From Collybia mongolica (Eukaryota; Basidiomycota; Agaricomycetes; Agaricales; Clitocybaceae), in assembly GCA_013420905.1 (NCBI GenBank), contig JAAXNY010000007.1, positions 186,001 through 250,000 of the forward strand: DNA of 64,000 nt, given 5' to 3'. A program made the position numbers and the translations under genes. The notes under the pieces are model-generated. The model was not told the origin of the DNA. It saw only the letters and a list, made by a program, of their open reading frames with translations, and searched no databases. Shown in pieces: positions 23,901-33,947 of the stretch; the stretch's first letter is position 1, and the number at the start of each line of letters is the position of its first letter.

Positions 23901-25893
23901 TGATCAGAAGGGTCGATCAAACCAGAATGTGTTGGGGTTGGACAATGGTAATGATTGCAGCGAAAAGTCATTTTCTTTTGAGAACTGTTGCCACTTTTAG
24001 TCCCCTGACCTCTTTGCCATACATGGCCCAGGCGGTTTTCTTGTGCATAAATAGCCTCTTGTGCTGCCTCCAATGAAGGGTATATACTGCCCACCCAAAC
24101 AACCCCAGGTGCCTCAACCACAGAACCACATGTAATGGCAGGCTTCATCTCGGGTGAGCAGAGGTCAATTACGAGGGGAGCTTTAGGTTTTGTAGGTGTT
24201 GCAGGAGGCTTGATATCAATTTTCTCTTCTTTCATCAACGCAACCTTTTGGGGATGAGCATTGTGCAGGCGGAGTGGAGATATAATGATTATGGAAGGTG
24301 AACGCTGTGACCGTGTGCAACTCGGACTGGTTTTTGATGTGGGCAGAGTCTGAACTATGGAGATTATCTCAACAGATTGTGAACGCCTATCTGAGTCTGG
24401 ATCCTCAACCTTCAGCTTTGATGAGTGCATCTGGCTGACATCAGGGTGTTGTCCTACCAGAGCAGAAACCAGTGGAAGAGAAGCTTTGGTCTGACTGCTC
24501 AAGGGTAGGAGAGGTGTCAATTTCCTCTGCCTGTCAAGGAATAGGTAAATGGGATGGTCATTCTGGAGAGAAAGCATCTTCGTAAGTAAATCACTGAGTA
24601 GTAATGCAAGCCACCTACCCTTGGTGAATAGAGATTATAGTCATTGTACCCACAGAATCCATCAGTGTTGACCAGCATACCACCCCCCGTCATAGGGACA
24701 CATCTCGACACCCAGTTCAAGATGCAACCGCTCGCCTCCTTTGCAGTGGCATGATACAGTACCAAGTCACGCAGAGCACAATCTCGAAACACCTGAGAGT
24801 GTTGTCCAGACCATGAAGGAATGCTGGGGTCTAGATGTTGTTCTGTAAAATTGAAGGCGGCAAGCCCACAGCTGCTGTCGCCGCCATTGCCATGACCTTG
24901 GCGCGCAATTTGGCTTGCTGCTGAATCGATCCTTTCTTGACTGAAACCAGGGATGTTGCTAAATGCCCATTGAAACACCTGTAGAGCATCTGCGAGGGGT
25001 GGATTGTGCATCAAGTCTCCATGATCAAACTTGACAGCATTAGCACTGGTCACATACGACAAGTAGTGGCTGCTCTCGCAGACCTGAATACTAATCTTGG
25101 GTATGTCAGTATTGAGGAGACGTTGACGGAGATCCAAGAGCTCCTGACTGTATAACTGGGGATGTTGTTTGTGTAAACGGCACGCATCAGTGAAGAAAGA
25201 CGTCTGTAAGTATAGAAATGGTGGGTTCAGGCTGGTACTTTTGGCTGCTTGGCAGAAATAAAGGAGCTCAGCAAGACCATTCAATACATTTTCACCAACC
25301 CAGGTCTCATCCAGGAGCTCTCCAAGTTTCCAAAGGGGAAAGTCAGTCCCATACAAGCTGCAAATAGCTGAGTTGATTGGTTGCTTCTTAAGGTCCTCAA
25401 AGATAGCTCCAAGTTCGAAGTGTGGTAATTCGAGGCGCTGGACTGATTTGCGAGTGGAGGAAACAGCGACCTTGTTATTGTTGGTTAGAATAAACAACCG
25501 TAACTTTTTACGAACGTAAGTTGATGTGCCGCCAGTGATCTGTAACTGACGTACCTTTGTGAAATGATACTCGTAAGTGTTTTGAGATTCTGTTTCGGCT
25601 AGCTTGATGGTTATGACAACAGACCTCATTCCGTTACCAAAGGCAGCTTCCATATCATGGAGAATGGGCAGGAGGTCAGTCGCATGTGGAATGGTGTCCC
25701 TCGGAGTGATAATGGTGCCCACAGCATTGGTAGGGACATTTTCACTATAACACCAAGATAGCATGGAATTCGGGGCAGCAATTGTCGGATACACAAGTTC
25801 AGCAGCTTGTTCAAAGGTCATGGAGGAGAAGTCCGAAGCTGAGAAGGCAGCAAAACTTGCTGGTGTTGCATACTGGGCAAAAGATATGAACAT
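20940..25893 (-). pseudogene. MULE gene: Ulp1-like protease fused to MULE transposase
   Basis: Exon 1 (25893-24619) encodes an Ulp1/C48-like cysteine protease: LLDETWVGENVLNGLAELL, then His276, Asp290 or Asp293 (FDHGD), Gln332 and Cys342 (GDSSCG). A 56-bp intron (24618-24563, GTAGGT..CTCCAG) joins it in phase to a Ser/Pro-rich linker. Next come a Cys/His DNA-binding domain (FRCNHYHCPTPTH..NWDHNHE) and the MULE domain, with Asp in NDNTYN, Asp in FASDRSQ and Glu in GRVEAENRVNK. After further introns follow a SWIM finger (VCDCCMG..IPCRHFF) and a zinc knuckle (CGVCRQEGHNRSNC). Defects are TGA at 23735 and 22156 where CGA fits, and the MITE insertion at 22796-23283. The last introns were placed by eye. 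Confidence 0.8.
22796..23283 (+). mobile_element. MITE-like element, copy 1 (488 bp)
   Basis: Starts CATCAGT and ends ACTGATG, with a longer imperfect TIR that includes ACAAATTTCTT. TG flanks it on both sides (22794-22795 and 23284-23285). Removing the element and one TG rejoins the transposase frame as HAMEDLAHHNWVLRCHLDS. About 98% identical to the copy at 42.8-43.3 kb. It has no coding capacity; the short open frame inside is shared by both copies only because the element is. Confidence 0.85.
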
Positions 25894-26351
25894 GATGAAG
25901 GATAGTCATCGCAAACCTGCAGTCCTCTGTCATTAACTTATACCAAACCAACTTTCTAGTGAGTGCGGATAGAGAACACAGTGGATAGAGAACATGATGG
26001 GTATCTAAGAGCATAATCTGAACATCAATCCATGCATTTAGTAGAGGTTTATCTTTGAGGCAGAGAGAGCTCACCTAAGGTCATCTCAACCATCCATCAC
26101 GATCCTCACATCAGCTAGTGTCCAAATCACAGTCCAAACACCCAGTACATGTAATTGGAGGGAAAGTTGACTTTGATTCACTGTTGAGGCATGAGGGTTG
26201 AGAAGGGATGAATGCAGGTATCCATGAGCTTCATTGACAGTGAACGACATGTGACTAATCAGTGCCGGACCATCACCGTGATCATCACCACTCACCGAAA
26301 ACTCAATTTGACCATATGCCAGGGGTTTCTGGAAACCCCCTCAGAAACCCC
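25894..26351. other. MULE 5' region
   Basis: Between the gene start and the right TIR. I see no gene; it should hold the promoter of the transposase gene. Confidence 0.5.
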
Positions 26352-26392
26352 GGGTTTCTACCAGAAAGGGGGGTTTCTGAATAGTTTTACCC
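26352..26392 (-). repeat. MULE right terminal inverted repeat
   Basis: Reverse complement of the left TIR. Immediately inside it (26320-26352) are further GGTTTCT and AGAAACCC copies in both orientations, which could be extra transposase-binding sites. Confidence 0.8.
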
Positions 26393-26401
26393 CACCTCAG
26401 G
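26393..26401. repeat. MULE target-site duplication, right copy
   Basis: CACCTCAGG; see left copy at 12576-12584. Confidence 0.7.
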
Positions 26402-29093
26402 CTATCCGGAGTCAATCTTTGACTATTTACGTTCTCAATGCCATTTCCGCCCGAAAGGTTGTCTCAGTGACATGAGTACCCTGTTCCCCTATGGAAACTG
26501 GCATAGTCACATTCATCCCATGGATGATATCTAGCAGAGTTACATAGGGGGTGGGGAATGATCACACCATTGTGAGTTAAAAACCAGTGCAAGAACTTCT
26601 TCGAACCTCATTTCAGTTACCCATCCAGCCTTCCCCAATCTTCTCTTCAAACCTTGATGATGGCCGTGGTAGAAAAATGTTTTGCCCTATCCCATGGATC
26701 CTTATCTGTGGACTGATATGCTTTTGTTCTGATAGTATCTGACACCTTCTTATTAATGCTGAATAAGGTGAGCTTGCATGATCAATATTAGAGGAGACTA
26801 TTGATTCATCTTTTCCCCTTCACAATCATGAGGTGCCTAATGTCTAACTCTTGCGACCACTGTCACGAATTCAGCCAGCTTCCATTTACCGCTTGAGATA
26901 GATACACCGTTAGTGCGCATGTCTCAAATTAATGTTCAACCTCTTTATAACTTCTTCCAGACAAAATGTCGTTGTTTGCGAACCTACCATGTTGAAATGG
27001 TCTGGCAGGGCTTGTGAGTTGTTGTCAATCATTCATGTATACCAGAGTGATTAATCTACTGTCAGCGCCTTATTACGTGGTCAGTCCCTGATGTTATAAT
27101 CCTCGTACTACTCGGCGATGCGAGACACTTGTTTTCCTTTCCTTTCAGGGGTTTGTGAATTGTATTCTGCCACCATTCAAACATTGTTCAATCATATACC
27201 ATAGGATCTTCCCAGGTAATCAGCCGAGTAATGGTCCGCTCATCAACCTTGGCCAGCATATTGGAAATACGTATTTTTGGAAAGCCAATATGTCCGTGGG
27301 TAGGTAAATTATCCACTTTGGACCTGTACACCATATTGGGAGATGCTTGAAATAGGTGATCCACTTAGTGTTCATGTCGTGGACAGCGAACGAACACTGG
27401 CTATATCTGGCCGTTTCTTCATCTTAGCTGGTTGTAAGGCTTATTTTACGTTTTTTGTTCTAAGGGGACTAACGTTAATGTGCAGCGGACACAAGCTGTA
27501 TTAAAATATGACCGGTCACCTCCATTCCAGCTATCCAGGACCATCCTGCTTAGTTTCCTGGTCAAACAGATCGCAACGACTACCATAGTGTGAATTTGTC
27601 AGAGCCAATTTTTTGCATATCTCTTATTGATCAATTCTTTACCGTTCTCAGGCAGGCCAGGTTCTTTCATCCTATTGTCAAAAGTTGGAGTGAGACGCAA
27701 GGTATTGCGTGCTTCAAAGGAATACCATCCACGCTGCATGTCTCAAACAAATCCCAGAACCATCAGTCTGTTTATCATGTGTTCACAATTACATTCACAA
27801 TTAGTCCTTTCATGACAATGCATGATCGAATTATTGAAAAAACACACCATCTCCAACACCGCCAATGAGAGCAGAGCCTAGGCGTTGGGCTGTGGGCAAC
27901 TTGGGCTTTTCAGGTTGTGCACGGATCCTGATGTAGCCGTGATCACATGTATGGCACATATAGTGTCCAATAATTGTTCTTGCACAACTACCCCAATTTC
28001 GCAAAATGTCCGTCGCCTTGAATTAAAATACATATGGGTTGAAACACAAGGGTGGTTTTCTGTTCAAAAGTACACAGCTTGAGTTGCCACAGATACACAC
28101 CTATGTAAACTGCTTGATTATTTTACACAACTTCCAAAAGTTGATTCACACAACTGGAATTTACACAGGTTTAAAGGTTGCACCAGTCTGCATTTTTTAC
28201 ACAGGTTCATTTTATCTGCACAGGTTGACCTGATATGAAACACCCAAGTCAACAGAGATGGCAAGATCATGAGAGGTATATTGTCATATTTCAAACATTT
28301 TAGGTGTATATTATGGGATATCCTATATTTATTTAGTACCAGTAAGTGGATCAAGCTTACTCAACAGATAGCCAAGTGTTAGATTTGATTGTGCCTGATC
28401 TGGTCATACCTGCTGACATCATATCTGTCATCTGACCCAATGTTGTTCTTAGATACTATGCTTACTCATGTATTACCAATCCCTTACTAAGATTTACACA
28501 TTAGCTCTTAGTCATCTACATACTGTCTTGTATATAGCTGACTGTCCAACCAAGCTGATACCTTGGTCACAACAACTCAAATACACAGATCTTCCATCTA
28601 CTTGAGGACATTCAGCTCCAATAGTAGAGACAGGCATTCACTCTTGTTTACTTGCTCTCTTCTGCTCTTTCTAACACCAAGTTCATCTGTCCACCACCCA
28701 CCTTGATCCAAGACTAATATTAATAAAAGAAACACAACCAAGGTAAACAATGAAGGGAAGGTGTGCAACTGTATAATATGTGTCTCATATTTACTAAAGA
28801 TCAGTTATGTCAGTTTGCAATAAGTGGAAGTTACATGATTCTTGTATGAGGTTGAAGCTAAGTGTGTATTTCTTCTATGCTGTGCAAATTGATTACTAGA
28901 CTAGCAAGTTGTGTAAAAACAATTTCATGTTTTGCACTTGTGAAAAAAGCACAGCTTTACCTTACAACTTGTGTAGATTAATAATGCACACAGGAGGGGG
29001 TGAAATTAGTATGATAACCATAGGTAACTCATGTTATTTTTGTTGGAAAAGTCAAGGCTGTGTAACAAACTGCTGATTGCAATTATTGGACAG
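26402..29093. other. AT-rich spacer between MULE and copia element
   Basis: No gene recognised. A hairpin-capable CATATTGG..CCAATATG lies near 27259-27294. At 28070-28240 and again at 28880-28990 there are many ACACAACTT/ACACAGG motifs in both orientations, reminiscent of subterminal repeats of a decayed DNA transposon, but no ends could be fixed. Confidence 0.4.
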
Positions 29094-29098
29094 TATAT
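29094..29098. repeat. Copia target-site duplication, left (TATAT)
   Basis: TATAT precedes the left LTR and follows the right LTR at 37611-37615. Five bases is normal for copia elements. Confidence 0.75.
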
Positions 29099-29434
29099 TA
29101 TTGGAATAAGTAAAGCTCAGTCAATGTAGAATAGACTGTGGTTATATTGTAGGTACCTATTGGAATAAGTAAAGCTACAAGTGTAGTCAGTAAGTGGGTT
29201 CAGTAAGTGTAAGTAAAGTACACACCTCAGTCAACATAGAATAGACTGAGGTGGTATGACAATTTTCATAGGTAAATATATTCTAAAGATGCCAAGGCCT
29301 GTAACTACACTACAGGTCATATCAGTGAAATAGAAATGTAAAAGGTAAGCTAAGAGATTGTTGTCCATTTACGGGTGCGCATGATGCAACGTGGCAGGGC
29401 ACAACAGGATGCGGCAGTCCACCTCCTTCCAACA
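29099..29434 (-). repeat. Copia 3' LTR with a 59-bp extra unit
   Basis: 29158-29434 (277 bp) matches the right LTR. 29099-29157 is an additional 59 bp ending in a second copy of the LTR terminus (TATTGGAATAAGTAAAGCT) and resembles the LTR with about 48 bp deleted. In minus sense the LTR begins TGTTGGAAGG. Confidence 0.85.
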
Positions 29435-29447
29435 CTCCCCCTCAAAC
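29435..29447 (-). other. Polypurine tract
   Basis: Minus strand GTTTGAGGGGGAG abuts the 3' LTR. It overlaps the TGA stop of pol (29442-29444). Confidence 0.75.
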
Positions 29448-32400
29448 TGTTGACAGCCCTAACGTGCTCGCAAAGTGTTTTGCCTTTGCACTGGGAAGGG
29501 CTTTTGTCAAAGTGTCAGCAGTCATCTCGTCAGTGGGGCAATAGATAAGTTTGATATTTCCAGCTTCAACAATGTAGCGGATGTAATGATAATGAATGTT
29601 GATGTGTTTTGTACAAGCGTGATACGAGCTGGATTTCATGAGGGCAATAGCGGACATGCTGTTGCTGTATAGTGTGGTGGGTTCCATGAGTGGTCCGTCA
29701 AGTGGTCCATAGACCTCATTGATGAGGCGGCGCAGCCACATTGCCTCTTTGGCAGTGTGAGTAGCCACTATGTATTTGGCTTCCATCATTGATAGAGTGA
29801 TGAGCTCCTGCTTCTTCAACAACCACAAGACAGCCCCTCCGTCAACGATGAATGCGTACCCTGAGATCGCACGCCTGTGCTCCTGCAAGGCACTGTCTGC
29901 ATTGACAAAACCTTCTAACCCTTCCTTCCCTCCTCCATACACAAGTTTGAGCGTTTTTGTACCCAGCAGGTAATGAAAAATGCGTTTTACAGCTTCCCAG
30001 TGGACCCATCCGGGGTTGTCACAAAACTGAGCAACAGTGGACACAGCAAATGCGATGTCAGGGCAAGTACCCATTGCTGCATACATCAGCAAACCAACGG
30101 CCTCGCAATACGGCACATTTCACATGCGCACAATATCTGCAAGGGTGGTGGGGCATTGGGATTTGCCAAGAGCAATATTGGTGTCCATGGGGGTCGAGAC
30201 TGGCTTCAAATCGTTGAAGTTGTACCTGGTGATGATGGAGTCAATGTACGAATGTTGTGAGAGGGATAGGGTATGGTTGGCAAGATCACGAGTAACTTTG
30301 ATACCAAGAATCCAGTGCACTGGTCCAAGGTCCGTCATTGAATATATCTTGTTGATGTTCTGCTTGAATTCTGCCATGTGTTTCGCAGATGTTCCTGTGA
30401 TAATGCACTTGTTGACATGAATAACAATGATTGTTAACTCACCATTTTCCTTCCTGAAGAATACTCCGTGATCCGCCTCACTCCTCTGGAAGCCCAGGTC
30501 CTTGAGTGCTTTCCTCAGCGCATTGTACCAGTTCTTTGTGCCTTGCTTCAACCCATACAGTGCCTTTTTTTTTGCAATTGAAAGACATACTCTTTCCAGT
30601 CTCCCTTTGCCTGGTCAGCAGGCTGTTTGAGGTACACAACCTCATTGTCTCCCAAGACACCATTGAGAAATGCACTGTCAAAGTCAAACACGTTGACGGG
30701 CCATCCATTTCGGGCAGCTAAGGCAAGTACAAGGCGAAACGACGACATGCGCGTGATGCGCGCATACGTCTCGGTGAAGTTCATGCCGTGGATTTGGGTG
30801 AAGCCTTTTGCAACAAGGCAAGCCTTGTACTTCTTGACTTTGCCGGCAGCATTCTTCTTGATATGAAGGACCCATTTGCAGCTGACAATGCTTGAGCCAG
30901 GAGGGGGGTGTTTGATGAGGTCCCAGGTGCCGTTCACCTCAAGTGAATGCATTTCTTCTTTGATGGCTTCCTGCCATTTGGGCCAGTCTGGGCACCGCTT
31001 TGCCTCCATGTATTCTGGCATCAGCCCTTCCACTTCTTCTGTGACAGCTGCCATGGCAAAATCTTTCATGCTCACCATTTCCCAGTCATTTGCCATGCTG
31101 GCTTGTTCTTTCCCCTTCTGCTTCCCCTCCTGCATCCCAGGTGGAAGTATGGGAGCACTAGGCCTCTTGTTTGTCCTCCCCTCTCCTGCGCGCAGCCTTT
31201 GCAGGTAGTCAGACTCAATGCGGACGCATTTTGGGTGGCCTTTGTCAGGTTCAGCATCAAGATGAGGGCTAGGTGGAGCTTCATGGTCAGGGACTTCCTC
31301 GACAGTGGCCTTGTAGGGAGAAAGTGGTCTAGAAGAGGACTGCTTGATGTTCGTGTCTTCCCACTCCCCCTTGAGCGGGACAACTGGTATGTCTTCCTCC
31401 TCAATGTTGAATTTGACACTATGCTCAACTGTGACTGAACGCTTTTCAGCCCAGTATATCCTATATGCATAGCTCTCCTCATCAAATCCAACCCAGTGGC
31501 CAACTTTCGAGTGTCCATCCAGTTTCGTGCCACTTGTGTCATGAACACGCACTCAAGAACCCCAGGCAGGGATGTTGGAGACATTGGGCTTCTCACCCAT
31601 CATGAGTTCATGTGGGGTGGTGTCCCCCAGGGCTCGGGTCCAGGTACAATTTTTCAACCATGCAGCATGCATTACGGCCTCACCCCAGAGGAACTTAGGT
31701 AACCCACTGTTGTGAATCATTGCTTGGACCTTCTTGAGGAGTGTGCAATTTAGGTGCTCAGAGACCCCATTGTACTCTGGCATATCATGAACTGTCAACC
31801 TCCAAGTGGTGCCCCTCTCGTTCAAGTGGGCAGTGAACTCCTTACTAAGGTATTCTCCCCCTCTGTCCATGTGGAGCTTCTTGACTCTGACATTCTTTTG
31901 AGTTAGAAGTTTTGCCTTGAAAGACTTGTATGCAATGAAGGTCTCGCTTTTCTCACGAAGAAGGTAAATTGTTGTATGGCAGCTGTGATCATCAGTGAAG
32001 CTGATGTAGTACTCCTTCTTGTTGATAGTTTTGACAGGAGCAGGTCCCCAGAGGTCAGAGTGGATTTCATTGCCAACCTTGGCTGACCTTTCCTGCTCTT
32101 GAACCTTCTGGATGGGCTTGCGACTATTCTTTGCCCATTCACAAGATGCACAAACTGTGGCCTTGCTTGTCTCGTCAAGCTTCAGGCCCTGCACAAGGCC
32201 TTTCATCACGGGGGTTTGTGCTGCTTTGTGGGCTACATGTCCAAGCCGATGATGGAGTTCGTCAATCAACATGACCTCTGGGGGGGTTTTGGATGCCTTT
32301 GTGGATGCAGCTGTTTCGGAGCAAGGGGTGAAAACACAGTAAAGTCCGTCCTTCATTTTGATCACACCCATGCAGCTCTTATCTTTTGCATAGATACGAC

Positions 32401-33947
32401 ATGTGGCATTCTGGAACACCAACATGGAGCCTGCAATGGTGATGCAACTGACAGACACAAGGGTTACACCCATAGATGGGGCATATAGGACATCTCTGAG
32501 GAGCATGCGATTGGGGGTCCTGTTGCCATTGGGGATAGTAATATACATATCTCCCATACCTATAGCATTGAAGGAATGTTTGTTGGCAGCAGTCATGGGC
32601 TTCGGGGGGATGGTTTGGTAGTTGACAAAATGGTGCCAGTATCCAGACATGTGGCACGATGCTCCAGAATCATACAGATCTGTATTGATGAGCTCGCTGC
32701 CTAGACTTGTATTGGTGCCCTTCTGGATTTTGGCAGCTTGAAAGGTTCGTGTATATGCTTCATCATCCAACCTAATAATCTCATATTCATTGGTGTCTAC
32801 CCCATCAGAGAAGAAGTCATCAAAATCTTCTTCACTATCACTTTCATCTTTGGTGTCTGACACTGCTTGCAGGGCTGGCATGTCATTGTCATTGTCATCA
32901 GAGTCCAAGACTGTCTCGAGTGGTGGTGGCTCATCTCCATACTCATCTTCCTCATCTGAGGAGTCTGAGTCAGTTACAGGTACTAACTCTGGCATGCTAT
33001 CATCATCAGACAGCCAGATGTCATCTTCGAGGGAGGTGTTGTCAGGGGCTTCAAAGAGGTCTAGGATGTCTAGGGCTGTGAGAATGTCAGCAGGGGATTG
33101 ATGGACTGTAGGGCTGAGCTCCCTGAGCTTGCTAATGAGGAAGTGTGACACACTGCCACTAGCTTTCCCTTCAACACCTTTGTCAACTACTCCATTGTTT
33201 AGGCCTTCTTCAATGAAGCCTAAAATGTTATCCTCAGTGTTTGTGAACCAAGCTTGATCCTCAGATTCTTGCTTTGATTCTGCAGTGCCTGCTGTCTCGG
33301 TTTCCTTCCCCTTCCCCTTTCCTTTCCCCTTCCCTTTCGGGCCTTGACCTTCCTTCCCCCCACCGGCTGCCCAGCAGTTGGCCTTGTAGTGACCTTTTTT
33401 CCCACAGTTAAAGCACTCTTTCAAGTTGCTCAAACTTCCGTGGCCCCTCCCGCTGCTGCTTCCAGCATGGAAGGCAGCATTTTCTTCTTTGCATCCCTTC
33501 AGTTTCATTATGTGCCTCTCATACTCTTTGGTCACAGTCAACATTAGATTGTCAGGTGACAGTGAGGTGCCGAGAACGCTGGATGTTGCATTTATGGCTG
33601 AGATGTAGGGGTCAAAGGAAGGTGGGAGTGATCCCAGAATGATAGCATAGAAGTCATTGTTGGAGGGTAGGTGGCCCATTGAGGCAAGATCCTCACACAT
33701 TGTGCACAACTTTGCAAAGTGCGTATGAACATCAGCCTTCTCAAGGCATTTCTTTTCTAGGAGACAACGTCGGAGGTCAATGGAGACCATACAGGATTTC
33801 TTTTCAAAGTCCCCCGCAAGGGCCTTCCAGATAAGATGGGCTGTCATGTGCCCACAAATCTTCATAAAAAGTGAGTCTGGAATTGTGCCCACAATTTGTT
33901 GCTTAACAATGGCTTCTTCCTGTCACCAGGTCTTCATATTGCTCCTA

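Larger units (their letters stand above)
12585..26392 (-). mobile_element. Mutator-like element (MULE) with nested insertions
   Basis: The element is bounded by matching imperfect TIRs that begin GGGTAAAACTATTCAGAAAC and by a 9-bp duplication. It is 13.8 kb as it stands, but a LINE (12723-20872 plus its duplicated target) occupies most of the left half, so the founder was about 5.6 kb. It carries one large gene on the minus strand joining an Ulp1-like protease to a MULE transposase. A 488-bp MITE-like element lies inside that gene. The right end has extra AGAAACCC/GGTTTCT motifs in both orientations inside the TIR. Confidence 0.85.

Noticed and set aside
29041..29434. Left LTR starting at TGTTGG (29041)
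   Set aside because: No matching target duplication there, and the sequence before 29099 is absent from the right LTR; TATAT at 29094-29098 matches 37611-37615.
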